From NCBI RefSeq assembly GCF_002139915.1, contig NZ_CP018788.1:248001-312000 (forward strand): a stretch of DNA of 64,000 bases, read 5' to 3'. The notes under the pieces are model-generated. The model was not told the DNA's origin. It saw nothing but the letters and a program-made list of their open reading frames with translations, and did no database searches. The stretch is from Campylobacter devanensis. Lineage in GTDB: Bacteria > Campylobacterota > Campylobacteria > Campylobacterales > Campylobacteraceae. Shown one piece after another: positions 53,360 through 63,073 of the stretch; the first letter of the stretch is position 1, and each line of letters starts with the position of its first letter. The position numbers and the translations under genes were made by a program.

Positions 53360-54609
53360 GGGCTAAATTTGCCCTACAATTAGCATCGGCTTCTACGATG
53401 CTAATTATTATATTTTCGGTGATGTTATACCACTATATTAAGATTACAATCTTTGAAAATATAGTCCAAAGTCTAACTTTGGAGGCTAAGAATATCTCTG
53501 CAATGAATGAGAATGAGAGTCTTGAGTATAAAAATAGTAATTTTGATCTAATTAAAATAGTCTTAAATGACGATAATCTCACTCGGCCTGAATTTGTCTC
53601 AACTAAAGATATTAATGCTACATATTTAACGCTATATTATCCATATCAAAACCGTCTTTTAGTATTAACTAAAAATACTAGCGAATATAGTTTAATAGTA
53701 GATCAAATTTTAGTTGATATTTTAATCATTAATTCCACAGCAATATTTTTAATTTTATTTTATGCGCTATTTCTATCTAGAATGTTGCTAGCGCCTCTTC
53801 GTTCGTTTTGTCTAAAGCTTGGGCAGTTAAATGAGAGATTTCTTCAAGAAGTTGAGACAGATGAATTGCCGGTAGAATTTAAGCCTTTGGGTGATGGAGT
53901 AAATAGATTAATTGGTAGGATTTTGACATTTGTACAGTATCAAAAGGAGCTTTTTATTGGAGCTGCGCATGAGCTAAAAACACCACTGGCAGTAATGAAA
54001 ACTAAAAACGAAGTTACCCTTATTAAAGAGCGTGATACTCAAAAATATATTGATACATTAAAAAACAATAATGAAGCTATAAATCAGATGAATAAAATGA
54101 TTAGCTCAATTTTAGAGATTGGCAGACAAGAAGGCGCACAGTTTGAACAGCCAGTAATGACTGATATGATTGCTTATATAAATGAGATTGGTAATAATTT
54201 CTTAATTCTTGCAAAAGGCGATGATAAAAATATTAGAATGAATTTGCGTCCCCATAGTCTTAAGATTATGATCCAGCCAACTCTATTTTTACATGTATTG
54301 CAAAATTTTGTCCAAAATGCAATTAAATTCTCTCCAAAAGGTGCCACGATTGAGATAAATTCTACACTCGCAAACGGTGAATTTATCGTTCGTGTGATTG
54401 ATGAAGGGATTGGAATTGATGAGAGCAAGGATCTTTTTGCTCCATTTAAGCGCTATGGAAATAGCAGCGGGGCTGGACTTGGATTGTTTTTAGCTAAGGG
54501 AGCAGCACAAGCACTTGGCGGAAGGATTGAACTGCGTAATCGCATAGATAGAAGTGGAACGATAGCAACGCTAACGCTACCTATACGAAATAGTAAATAT
54601 AAAAAATAA
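53338..54609 (+). CDS. Sensor histidine kinase next to the CosR-like regulator
   Basis: A 423-residue kinase starting at TTG 53338, 22 bases inside the regulator gene; the ribosome binding site is weak, but no better start keeps the first helix. Two membrane helices (about 12-32 and 126-147) enclose a periplasmic sensor of about 93 residues. A HAMP-like linker leads to the H-box with H211 (FIGAAHELKTPLAVMKTKNE), N-box NFVQNAIKFSP, G1 DEGIGID and G2 SGAGLGLFLAKG. It is the likely partner of the overlapping regulator. Confidence 0.9.
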   Translation: MLPQKSLRAKFALQLASASTMLIIIFSVMLYHYIKITIFENIVQSLTLEAKNISAMNENESLEYKNSNFDLIKIVLNDDNLTRPEFVSTKDINATYLTLYYPYQNRLLVLTKNTSEYSLIVDQILVDILIINSTAIFLILFYALFLSRMLLAPLRSFCLKLGQLNERFLQEVETDELPVEFKPLGDGVNRLIGRILTFVQYQKELFIGAAHELKTPLAVMKTKNEVTLIKERDTQKYIDTLKNNNEAINQMNKMISSILEIGRQEGAQFEQPVMTDMIAYINEIGNNFLILAKGDDKNIRMNLRPHSLKIMIQPTLFLHVLQNFVQNAIKFSPKGATIEINSTLANGEFIVRVIDEGIGIDESKDLFAPFKRYGNSSGAGLGLFLAKGAAQALGGRIELRNRIDRSGTIATLTLPIRNSKYKK

Positions 54610-54625
54610 ATTTAAAAGAGATTTA

Positions 54626-56104
54626 ATGTCAAAAAGAGTTGCAGTTATTGACCTTGGATCAAATTCGGCTAGAATGGCGATATTTGAACGAACTAGTAGG
54701 CTTGGGTTTTTTATTCTTCGTGAGTATAAGGTAAAGGTACGTCTTGGAGAGGGCGCTTATGAGCGTGGTGGAGTATTGCAGCCTCAAGCAATGGATAATG
54801 TTTTACATGCATTTAGTGAATTTAAGCATTTTTTGAGAATTTATAAGGTTAGTAAGGTTTTATGTACCGGTACTTCAGCTTTGCGTGATGCACCAAATTC
54901 GAATATCTTTATTAATATGGTAAAAAGAGAGCTAGGATTAAATTTGCGAGTGATAAGTGGAGATATGGAGGCTTTTTATGGAGGGCTTGCAGCACTAAAT
55001 CTACTTAGCCCTCTAAATGAGGCTACTACGATTGACATTGGAGGCGGCTCGACTGAGCTGGCTAAAATCAAAGATGGCAAAATCGTAGATATCATTTCGC
55101 TTGATATTGGTACAGTTAGATTAAAAGAGCTATTTTTTGATAAGGGAGATATAGATGGAGCAATTAAATTTACTCAAGAGATAATTGCTCAAATTCCATC
55201 ACACTTTATAAATGAAAATATAATAGCAATAGGTGGGAGTTTAAGGGCGATATCGGGTGCGATTATGCAGTTGCAAAATCATCCAATTAGATTAGTGCAT
55301 AATTTTACTTATGAGTATAAAAATTATCTGAATTTAATTAGTAAAATTGCTACAGATAAGGAATTTGATTTAAAAAATATAGCCATTAAAAAAGATCGAT
55401 TTGATACTATTAGGCAAGGTGCGATGATATTTAGTGCTGCGGCTAAAAATTTAAAAGCTAGGATGATTTATACTAGCGGTGTTGGGATTAGAGAGGGAGT
55501 ATTTTTGGCTAATCTTCTAAGGCCAAATTTAAAATCCAAAGAGTTAATCCAAATGCCACAAAAGTATAAAATAGCCTTTCCAAAAGGCTTTAATCCAAGT
55601 CTTAGGAGCCTTCAAGATAGATTTGCTAAGCGTGATAATAGTATTACTACAAAGCATGTAAAGACTCTATTTGAGATTTTAGCACCACTTCATAAGCTTA
55701 ACCCAAGCTATATAAATGAGCTTATAATCGCTTCTAAACTCTATAATATCGGTAGAAGTGTTGGTTTTTATTTGGAGAATTCTCATAGTGGATATCTTGT
55801 GAAAAATGCTCTAAATTACGGCTACACGCATCAGCAAAAAGCGTTAATCGCTGCTATGATTGAGTATCAGGGTAAGGCTATAAATAGTCTTGGTGAATTT
55901 GAAAAATTGCTTCCTAGTATTGATGTAGTTAGATGGCTTAGCTTTATTCTTGGACTTGCTGGAGCATTGAGTCTTAGTCCAAATATTAGTTTTGAATTTA
56001 GTTCAAATACTTTATATATTAAAGGTGCAAAGAATTTTTTTATGTTAAAAAATGAGATAAGAAAACTAATAAAGCCTGAGATTTTTGTGATTTCGTTTGA
56101 GTAG
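54626..56104 (+). CDS. Ppx/GppA family phosphatase
   Basis: Hydrolyses polyphosphate and/or pppGpp; the two activities cannot be separated by sequence. The 492 residues hold the ASKHA-fold motifs VIDLGSNSARMAIFE and TIDIGGGSTELAKI, TGTSALRDAPN and GGSLRAISGAI, and an HD-like helical C-terminal part (about 310-492). It is 16 bases after the kinase gene. C. jejuni has, from memory, a Ppx/GppA gene close to cosR, which supports the CosR kinship. Its stop lies in the hairpin shared with bamA. Confidence 0.9.
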   Translation: MSKRVAVIDLGSNSARMAIFERTSRLGFFILREYKVKVRLGEGAYERGGVLQPQAMDNVLHAFSEFKHFLRIYKVSKVLCTGTSALRDAPNSNIFINMVKRELGLNLRVISGDMEAFYGGLAALNLLSPLNEATTIDIGGGSTELAKIKDGKIVDIISLDIGTVRLKELFFDKGDIDGAIKFTQEIIAQIPSHFINENIIAIGGSLRAISGAIMQLQNHPIRLVHNFTYEYKNYLNLISKIATDKEFDLKNIAIKKDRFDTIRQGAMIFSAAAKNLKARMIYTSGVGIREGVFLANLLRPNLKSKELIQMPQKYKIAFPKGFNPSLRSLQDRFAKRDNSITTKHVKTLFEILAPLHKLNPSYINELIIASKLYNIGRSVGFYLENSHSGYLVKNALNYGYTHQQKALIAAMIEYQGKAINSLGEFEKLLPSIDVVRWLSFILGLAGALSLSPNISFEFSSNTLYIKGAKNFFMLKNEIRKLIKPEIFVISFE

Positions 56105-56133
56105 GTTGAATTTGATAGGTGTCAAATTCAACC
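56104..56133. terminator. Bidirectional hairpin between ppx/gppA-type gene and bamA
   Basis: GGTTGAATTTGA (56104-56115) pairs perfectly with TCAAATTCAACC (56122-56133) around a six-base loop, between two convergent genes. A strong, symmetrical terminator candidate; it begins on the last base of the stop codon. Confidence 0.75.
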
Positions 56134-56140
56134 AAATACC

Positions 56141-58411
56141 TTAAAATCTTCTACCAATTGTAAATTCAAAGCTGCTTGTGTCATCGCCTTTTTTATCATC
56201 TAGAGCTTGAGCGTAGAATAGTTGAAGTGGGCCAATTGGTGTAATCCACTCAATACCAGCTCCAGCACTAGAACGCTTAATCTCATTAATATCACTATGA
56301 CCAATCATACCATAATCATAGAAAATCACTCCACGCATTTTAAGGCGATTAATAATTGGAAAGCTTAGTTCAAATGAGTTATTGAAGCTGATTTTACCGC
56401 CAGTTTCAATAATTTCACAGCCATTTATTACAGTGCCATTGCTATTTTTAGGATTGCAGATTTTTTTCTTTGGTGTAACTGATCTGCTATCATAACCTCT
56501 AATTGAGTTAATTCCACCTAAAAATAGCTTTTCATTAATAGGCAATTTTGAGCTATCATCATTATAAATATATCCAAATCCAGATTTATATCGTAAAATT
56601 AAATCCATATCTATATAGTCTTGTAAACCTTGATAAATATTAAATGTAGTTCGGTTTTTGATAAACTCCATATCGCCTCCAAGGCCAGCATACTCTAGGC
56701 TAGTTGATGCAATGATACCACTTCGTGGAACATAGTAATCATCGGTATTGTTAAATGATATACTAGGAGTTAATGCGCTTTTGATATTTACGCCATTTTG
56801 ATATCCAGCATCTCTATAAAATGCATCTAGCCCATCTATCTCGCTACGCTCAATTTGGTAGCTTAAATATGCGTTTATATATCTGCCTAACTGTCTTCCG
56901 CCTATAATATTAGCTCCATAGTTTTGCTCATCATACTCATCCCAGCTATAATCATTAGCAAATAGCCCCCCGCCAAGACTATAAGCTGAGTCATTTACAC
57001 GTGGATTGGTTAAATTTATATTCCCACTTAATGTATCATCGCTTTTATCAACCATAATGCTGCCTTTATATCCAGAGCCAAATACATTTGAGTCGCTTAC
57101 TCCGGCATTTAATAGCAATCCATCGCTACTTCCATAGCCTATACCGCCTACAATACTACCAGTTGAGGTTTCTTTTACGGCTATTTCTAAGTCGATTTGG
57201 TCTTTATCTACACGTTTTTCGATTATCTGGACATCTTCAAAATATCCGCTTCTTTTTAATGCATTTTTAGAGTCTATAAGATCGGTTTTATTATATAAAT
57301 TCCCTTCTGTTAAATATAGCTCACGCCTAATAATCCGGTCAGCCGTACGATCATTTCCGCTTATTATCACATCTCTTATATATACCTTTTCTTTAGGAAT
57401 TACCTCATAGACTATATCAGCAGTATAATCGCTATTTTTTGTAATATTTGGATTAACTTTTACATAAGCAAAGCCCTTATTTGCTACTATATTTTCTAGA
57501 GTGCTAATGTCTAATTTCATCCATGATGAGTTTAATATATCACCTTTTTGCAGCTTAAAATCATCAATTATTTCAGCTGTATCAAGTTCTAAAAACTCAG
57601 GCGCTTTAATACTAATTTGATTAGCTTTATAAATTTCACCCTCACTGATATAATAGGTCAAATCAGCTTTGTAATTATCAAAATGAGCGTTTAAATTTGG
57701 TGCTGAGACGCTAGCGTCTAAGTAGCCTTTTTTTAGATATTCATCTTGAATTTTGGCACTATCACCTGGGAGTTCATAAATTTTAGCTTTGCCATCATTT
57801 AATCCCCACATCCATCCCATAAATTCTCTACTTTTATTTGCTACGGCTGGTTCGATATCTGAATAATCTAATGCTTTAGCTCCTACCAAATTTACATTTT
57901 CGATTATGATATTTTCACCTCTATTTACTGTTAGAGTTATATGAAGTGAGTTTTTATTCTCATTTATTGGTACAATATCGGTAGTTACAACAGTATCAAA
58001 ATAACCTCTAGCTTCATAGAATTGACGAATTCTAATTTTGGTATTATTTAGTGCAAACTCATCATACATTTGACCTTTTTTGATATCTATTATTTGTTCA
58101 ATGGATTTTTGATCATTTGTAACAACACCATTAATATCAATTTTAGCAATTACTGGCTTTTCGACCAAATTTACTATTATATTGCCTGCATTTTCTTCGA
58201 TAGTAATATTTTCAAAATACCCTTGTTTGTATAAATTTATAATAGCACGATTAGCGATCTCATCGCTAAAATTACTACCAACTTTTAGCCCGCTAATATC
58301 AGTTGCACTCTCATTAGAGAGATGTAAAAGACCGTTAAATGTAATACTCTGAATCTGAGTAGCCTCCAAAGCGGCTGCTACAATAAAGCTTGAAAGTACT
58401 GCTTTTTTCAT
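56141..58411 (-). CDS. bamA: Outer-membrane assembly factor BamA
   Basis: Essential Omp85 protein that inserts beta-barrel proteins in the outer membrane. The 756 residues start with a signal peptide (about 1-18), then five POTRA domains (about 20-345), then the 16-strand barrel. The L6 loop motif IRGYDSRS and the final aromatic GRRF (C-terminal Phe) are typical. It is monocistronic and divergent from tyrA. A six-C run occurs near 56966 within the gene. Confidence 0.95.
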   Translation of the reverse strand: MKKAVLSSFIVAAALEATQIQSITFNGLLHLSNESATDISGLKVGSNFSDEIANRAIINLYKQGYFENITIEENAGNIIVNLVEKPVIAKIDINGVVTNDQKSIEQIIDIKKGQMYDEFALNNTKIRIRQFYEARGYFDTVVTTDIVPINENKNSLHITLTVNRGENIIIENVNLVGAKALDYSDIEPAVANKSREFMGWMWGLNDGKAKIYELPGDSAKIQDEYLKKGYLDASVSAPNLNAHFDNYKADLTYYISEGEIYKANQISIKAPEFLELDTAEIIDDFKLQKGDILNSSWMKLDISTLENIVANKGFAYVKVNPNITKNSDYTADIVYEVIPKEKVYIRDVIISGNDRTADRIIRRELYLTEGNLYNKTDLIDSKNALKRSGYFEDVQIIEKRVDKDQIDLEIAVKETSTGSIVGGIGYGSSDGLLLNAGVSDSNVFGSGYKGSIMVDKSDDTLSGNINLTNPRVNDSAYSLGGGLFANDYSWDEYDEQNYGANIIGGRQLGRYINAYLSYQIERSEIDGLDAFYRDAGYQNGVNIKSALTPSISFNNTDDYYVPRSGIIASTSLEYAGLGGDMEFIKNRTTFNIYQGLQDYIDMDLILRYKSGFGYIYNDDSSKLPINEKLFLGGINSIRGYDSRSVTPKKKICNPKNSNGTVINGCEIIETGGKISFNNSFELSFPIINRLKMRGVIFYDYGMIGHSDINEIKRSSAGAGIEWITPIGPLQLFYAQALDDKKGDDTSSFEFTIGRRF

Positions 58412-58495
58412 AAAATTACCTAAAAATAAAATGGGTAAAATGGTATCATAAATATTTTTAACTTTTGATTAAGTAGCCTTTTGGACTAAATTTGA

Positions 58496-58501
58496 TATAA
58501 T
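58496..58501 (+). promoter_or_regulatory. Extended -10 promoter of tyrA
   Basis: TTTGATATAAT places TATAAT at 58496-58501 with TGn extension, 30 bases before tyrA; TAAGGA precedes the start. Confidence 0.6.
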
Positions 58502-58530
58502 CGCACGCTAAAAATTTCTAAGGAAACACT

Positions 58531-59361
58531 ATGCATGTAGGGATTATTGGACTTGGGCTTATTGGCGGGTCTTTAGGTTTGGCACTAAAAGATATGAAGC
58601 TTATTGACAAGGTTAGTGGATACGATTTAGATAAAAATAATGAAAATGATGCACTAAATTTAGGGCTTGTTGATGATATTATAAGCTTTGAAGAGATGAA
58701 AAAAAGCTGTGATATGATATTTTTAGCAATTCCAGTTGAAGCCATTATTAAGGTTATGCAAAACTTAAAAGATATCCCAAGCAATACTACAATTGTTGAT
58801 CTTGGTTCAACAAAGGAGCAGATTTTACGCTCATGCCCAACTGAAATTAGGAGCAATTTTGTTGCAGCTCATCCTATGGCTGGAACAGAAAATTCAGGAC
58901 CAAAGGCTGCTTTTAAAACTTTGTTAAATGGCGCTGTAGTAGTAATTTGTGATGATAAAAGCGCTGGAGAATTTCATATTAAAAGAGTTGTTGAGATTTT
59001 AAGTCATGCTGGGATGAAGATTGTATTTATGGATTCAAAAAGTCACGACCATCATGTAGGAATTATCTCACATTTGCCACATGTAATTAGCTATAGTTTG
59101 GTAAATTCGACCTTAAAAGAGGAAGATAAACGAAATATTTTACTTTTAGCAGCTGGTAGCTTTAGTGGAATGGCAAGAATAGCAAAGTCTAATCCGCAAA
59201 TGTGGAGTGATATTTTTAAACAAAATAAAGATAATCTTTTAGAAGCAATTACATCATTTAAAAATGAACTTGAAATTTGCGAAAATATGATAAAAAACGA
59301 GAAGTGGGATGAGTTAAAAGAGTGGATGGAGACTGCACGCGCTTTAAGAGAGATACTTTAA
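58531..59361 (+). CDS. tyrA: Prephenate dehydrogenase
   Basis: Makes 4-hydroxyphenylpyruvate for tyrosine. The 276 residues begin with the NAD loop IGLGLIGGSLGLALK; HPMAGTENSGPKAA, the catalytic His in SHDHHVGIISHLPHVISYSL, and AGSFSGMARIAKSNPQMW complete the family pattern. No chorismate mutase domain is fused. It begins an operon with the M23 peptidase and lpxC. Confidence 0.94.
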   Translation: MHVGIIGLGLIGGSLGLALKDMKLIDKVSGYDLDKNNENDALNLGLVDDIISFEEMKKSCDMIFLAIPVEAIIKVMQNLKDIPSNTTIVDLGSTKEQILRSCPTEIRSNFVAAHPMAGTENSGPKAAFKTLLNGAVVVICDDKSAGEFHIKRVVEILSHAGMKIVFMDSKSHDHHVGIISHLPHVISYSLVNSTLKEEDKRNILLLAAGSFSGMARIAKSNPQMWSDIFKQNKDNLLEAITSFKNELEICENMIKNEKWDELKEWMETARALREIL

Positions 59362-59421
59362 TACTATTTATTGAATTTATTTAGATAGAATTTTGCGATT
59401 TAAATTTAGTAAAGGATAGTT

Positions 59422-60771
59422 GTGAGAGGTTCAAAGGTTAAAACTTTTATATTTGCATTGATTTTTATCGGACTTATTTTTGGTGTTGTTGGAGTATTAA
59501 ACTCAAATTCAATGGATTCAGAACCACCAAAAATATCTATAAATAGTGAAATTTACTGGAATCAAAAGACTCCAATTGATCTAAATATTAGTGATAATGG
59601 TACACTACAATCATTTAAAGTTACATTAGTAGATGGACAAAGCGCTCATGTTATAATGGATGAAAAATTTAATGAACCACAAAATCAAGCACAGATAAAT
59701 TTAAAATTTCCAAAAAGTCTAATTTTAGATAAAAATCGTGCATATGAGCTATTAATAGAAGCAAAGGATTCTAGTTTTTTAGGTGGAAATGTAGCTAGTA
59801 AAAAGGTAAATTTGATAATTGATAGTAAAAATCCTCAAATTCAACTTATAAACCAATCATATAAAATTACTAAAGGTGGCTCAGCTGTTGTAGTTTTTAA
59901 AGCAGTTGATGAGAATTTACAAAGTGTTTATATCCAAAACGGAGATCGAATTTTTAAACCAACTAAATTTGTAAAAGATGGTTACTGGGCTTCTTTGCTC
60001 GCATGGGATTTACAAAGCCCAAATTTTAAAGCTAGAATTGTGGCTGTAGATAAAGCCGGTAATAAGAGTTTCTCAAGTATTGGCTATTATTTGCAAGATC
60101 GTAAATATAAAGAGTCTAGAATTGCTTTGAGTGATAGATTTTTAGATGGTAAAATTGATGAGCTAGCCAACCAATATGCTCAAAATTATCCAGAGCTTGA
60201 TAGACTTGCAAAGTTTAAATTTGTAAATGAAACTCTAAGGGATTCAAACGAAGATATGATTCATAAGATAACTTCAGCAGTGCCAGAGGAGATTATAGAT
60301 AGCTTTTATATTGAACCATTCTATCCGCTTAGAAATGGTGCAGCAGTAGCAAGTTTTGGAGATCATAGATTTTATACCTATAATGGAGAAGATGTAAGTC
60401 AAAGCTGGCATATGGGGCTAGATCTTGCTAGTACAGCTATGGCATCAATTGATACGCAAAATGCAGCTTTTGTAGCATATAATGATTTAAATGGAATTTA
60501 TGGTGAGAATATTATTTTATATCATGGATTTGGACTTTATACACTTTATGGGCATTGTAATGGTACTTTGGTTAAACCTGGTGAGCATATTGGAGCTAAG
60601 CATATAATTGGTAAAACTGGCACTAGCGGATTAGCGCTTGGCGATCATTTGCACTTTGGGGTGTTAATTCAAGGCGTTGAGGTTAGGCCTGAGGAGTGGA
60701 TGGATAGAAAATGGATGAAAGATAATATCTATGATATTTTAAATTCAGCCAAAAAAGCTATAAAAGGCTGA
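59422..60771 (+). CDS. Membrane-anchored M23-family peptidase
   Basis: A 449-residue protein with one N-terminal membrane helix (about 6-28), an Ig-like periplasmic middle region (about 35-210), and a LytM/M23 domain at the end. Zinc residues are present: HMGLDLAS (His, Asp) and DHLHFG (His-x-His), with YTLYGHCNG, so it should be an active DD-endopeptidase. It starts at GTG 59422. Homologues in Helicobacter and Campylobacter affect shape, but I cannot match it to a named Csd or Pgp protein. Confidence 0.9.
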   Translation: MRGSKVKTFIFALIFIGLIFGVVGVLNSNSMDSEPPKISINSEIYWNQKTPIDLNISDNGTLQSFKVTLVDGQSAHVIMDEKFNEPQNQAQINLKFPKSLILDKNRAYELLIEAKDSSFLGGNVASKKVNLIIDSKNPQIQLINQSYKITKGGSAVVVFKAVDENLQSVYIQNGDRIFKPTKFVKDGYWASLLAWDLQSPNFKARIVAVDKAGNKSFSSIGYYLQDRKYKESRIALSDRFLDGKIDELANQYAQNYPELDRLAKFKFVNETLRDSNEDMIHKITSAVPEEIIDSFYIEPFYPLRNGAAVASFGDHRFYTYNGEDVSQSWHMGLDLASTAMASIDTQNAAFVAYNDLNGIYGENIILYHGFGLYTLYGHCNGTLVKPGEHIGAKHIIGKTGTSGLALGDHLHFGVLIQGVEVRPEEWMDRKWMKDNIYDILNSAKKAIKG

Positions 60772-60829
60772 AATTTTAAGATTTTTTAATCCTTTTATGA
60801 TTATAATTTGCAAAATTTTAAGGAATATT

Positions 60830-61714
60830 GTGAAACAAAGAACTATAGGAAAACGAGTAGAAGGAGTCGGAATTGGTCTTCACAAAGGTGAGCCAATTAA
60901 GCTGATTTTAGAGCCTTTAGAAGCTGATAGCGGAGTAGTATTTTATAGAAGTGATATGGCTACAAGTTTTAAAGCTGAGCCAAGTAGTGTATTAAATACT
61001 CAGATGGCTACAGTAATTGGCAATGAAAAGGCTACAGTATCAACTATCGAACACCTAATGAGTGCGATAAATAGCTATGGAATTGATAATATCAGAGTTA
61101 TTTTAGATGCAAATGAAGTACCAGTGATGGATGGAAGTGCTATTAGTTTTTGTATGATGCTCGATGAGGCTGGTATAGTCGAGCTAGAAGCCGATAAAAA
61201 GGTGATAGTAGTTAAGCGAGAAGTAGAGGTAAGAGAGGGCGATAAATATGTCAAATTAACTCCATCAACTAATCCAAAATTTAACTATACAATTAAATTT
61301 GAAAATCCAGTAATTGGCTTACAAAGTTATACTTTTGAATTTAGTAAAGAAAATTTTATAAACCAAATAGCAAGGGCTAGGACTTTTGGATTTTTAAAAG
61401 ATGTACAAAAACTAAATTCAATGGGGCTAGCACTGGGCGGAAGCTTAGATAATGCTGTAGTAATAGATGGTGGTAAAATATTAAATCCTGAGGGGTTAAG
61501 ATTTGAAAATGAATTTGTTCGTCATAAAATTTTAGACGCAATTGGCGATATAAGCTTACTTGGAGCACCTATGATTGGAGATTATGAAGCTTTTGCTGGA
61601 AGTCATGATTTAAATCATAAATTAACTGTAGCACTATTAAGCGATGAGAAAAATTATGAGATTATAACTCTAAGTGAAGCAACACAAAAAGAGTATGAAA
61701 AGGCATTTGCATAA
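60830..61714 (+). CDS. lpxC: UDP-3-O-acyl-N-acetylglucosamine deacetylase LpxC
   Basis: Zinc enzyme for the committed step of lipid A synthesis. I start it at GTG 60830 with AAGGA upstream, giving 294 residues beginning MKQRTIGKRVEGVGIGLHKG; an earlier ATG at 60797 adds a hydrophobic stretch not seen in the family. Zinc ligand H75 is in STIEHLMSAI; NEVPVMDGSA, RHKILDAIGD and GSHDLNHKL follow. Confidence 0.95.
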   Translation: MKQRTIGKRVEGVGIGLHKGEPIKLILEPLEADSGVVFYRSDMATSFKAEPSSVLNTQMATVIGNEKATVSTIEHLMSAINSYGIDNIRVILDANEVPVMDGSAISFCMMLDEAGIVELEADKKVIVVKREVEVREGDKYVKLTPSTNPKFNYTIKFENPVIGLQSYTFEFSKENFINQIARARTFGFLKDVQKLNSMGLALGGSLDNAVVIDGGKILNPEGLRFENEFVRHKILDAIGDISLLGAPMIGDYEAFAGSHDLNHKLTVALLSDEKNYEIITLSEATQKEYEKAFA

Positions 61715-61725
61715 AAAAGGTTGAT

Positions 61726-62157
61726 ATATTAGTAATTTGCCTTAGTTCACCTTTGCTTGTGGGTGTATATTTAGGTGGAAATTTAATTGAGCAGATTAAG
61801 AGCGATGAAAAAGCAAGCGAATCTTTAGGAGAGATTTTGGGTTTGCTAAGTGCTAAATTTGAGATTAGTAAAATTATTTATGCTAATGGGCCAGGAAGCT
61901 TTATGGGGCTAAAGGTTGCTTATTTGACACTTTGTACTTTTTGCGTGGCTCGTGGGTTGGAGTTTTATGGAGTTGATGGATTTGCTTTAAATGGGGCTAA
62001 GCCAATTAGAGCTAATAAAAATATGAGTTTTGTGCTAAAAAATGGGGCTATTAGTCTACAAAGAGTTGAACCGTATGAATTTGAGTTGCCAATAAGTTTA
62101 GATGGTTTGGAGTTGATAGCTGATGCATTGCCAAATTATGTTATAGATGCAGTTTAG
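61726..62157 (+). CDS. tsaB: Probable TsaB with unclear start codon
   Basis: Partner of TsaD in t6A synthesis, at its usual place between lpxC and thrB. The motif YANGPGSFMGLKVAYLTLCTF matches the TsaB GPGSFTGLR segment. The first clear start codon (TTG 61753) would remove the expected first strand, since in-frame sequence upstream reads VDILVICLSSPLLVGVYLGG. There is no ATG, GTG or TTG for this strand; ATA 61726 has AAGG five bases before it, so I mark the gene from there. A non-AUG start, a frameshift in the A6 run at 61713-61718, or a short N-terminus are the options. It is also short (about 144 residues). Confidence 0.7.
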   Translation: MLVICLSSPLLVGVYLGGNLIEQIKSDEKASESLGEILGLLSAKFEISKIIYANGPGSFMGLKVAYLTLCTFCVARGLEFYGVDGFALNGAKPIRANKNMSFVLKNGAISLQRVEPYEFELPISLDGLELIADALPNYVIDAV

Positions 62158-62166
62158 GAGATTACA

Positions 62167-63048
62167 ATGACAATATTTACACCAGCAACAAGTGCGAATT
62201 TGGGACCTGGATTTGACTCTTTGGGTCTAGCTTTAAAGCTTTATAATGAGGTTAGCATCACTGAACAAAAGATTAGCTCTATTAATATTATAGGTGAGGG
62301 AAGCGATAAAATTGCTTTGAAAAAAAATAATACATTTGTGAATATTTTTAATGAAACTATTGCTAGCTTAAATGGTAAGAGTTTAAATTATAAATTTAAC
62401 TTTGTAAACAATATTCCCTTTTCAAGAGGATTAGGAAGCTCTAGTTCGGTTATAGTTGGCGCTATTGCCGCTGCTTATTATATTGCAGGATTTAAGGTTG
62501 AGCGTAGCGTAATTTTGAATAAAGCTTTACAGTATGAAAATCATCCTGATAATATTTCGCCAGCCGTTTGGGGTGGATTTACAGTGAATATTGTTAGTGG
62601 CGATTCAGTTTTTACTCAAAGAACAGATATTGATTCAAATTTAAAAGCTGTGGTTGTTATTCCAGATGAGCCGATGAATACCAAGCAAAGCCGTGGCAAA
62701 CTCCCTGCAAACTATACAATGAGCGAGTGCGTAAGCAATCTTAGTCATGCTGCTTACTTAAGTAGCTGTTTTATTAAAAAAGATTATGATAATTTACGTC
62801 TTGCAAGTATTGATAAAATGCATGAAGAGTGCAGAATGAGTGCTTTACCAGAGCTTTTTAGGGTTAAAGAAGTAGCATATGCTAATGGTTCTTTAATGAG
62901 TACACTCTCAGGAAGCGGATCAAGCTTTTTGAATTTAACCTATGATGATAGAGCACAAGCTTTAGCGCAGGCTTTGCAGAGTGAGTTTAGTAAATTTAGA
63001 GTTGTAATTTTAGATATTGACAACGATGGATTTAATATAAAAAGCTAA
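62167..63048 (+). CDS. thrB: Homoserine kinase
   Basis: GHMP kinase of threonine synthesis, 293 residues. It has PATSANLGPGFDSLGLAL at the start, the ATP loop PFSRGLGSSSSVIVGAI, ENHPDNISPAVWGG, and MSTLSGSGSSFL near the end. AGGAGA precedes the start, nine bases after tsaB. Confidence 0.95.
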   Translation: MTIFTPATSANLGPGFDSLGLALKLYNEVSITEQKISSINIIGEGSDKIALKKNNTFVNIFNETIASLNGKSLNYKFNFVNNIPFSRGLGSSSSVIVGAIAAAYYIAGFKVERSVILNKALQYENHPDNISPAVWGGFTVNIVSGDSVFTQRTDIDSNLKAVVVIPDEPMNTKQSRGKLPANYTMSECVSNLSHAAYLSSCFIKKDYDNLRLASIDKMHEECRMSALPELFRVKEVAYANGSLMSTLSGSGSSFLNLTYDDRAQALAQALQSEFSKFRVVILDIDNDGFNIKS

Positions 63049-63073
63049 AAATAAAGAAAACTAAGATATAATA

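Noticed and set aside
56960-56972. Poly-C tract in bamA as a phase-variable switch
   Set aside because: Only six C; Campylobacter contingency tracts are usually eight or more, and bamA is essential. I saw no long G or C tract anywhere in the window.
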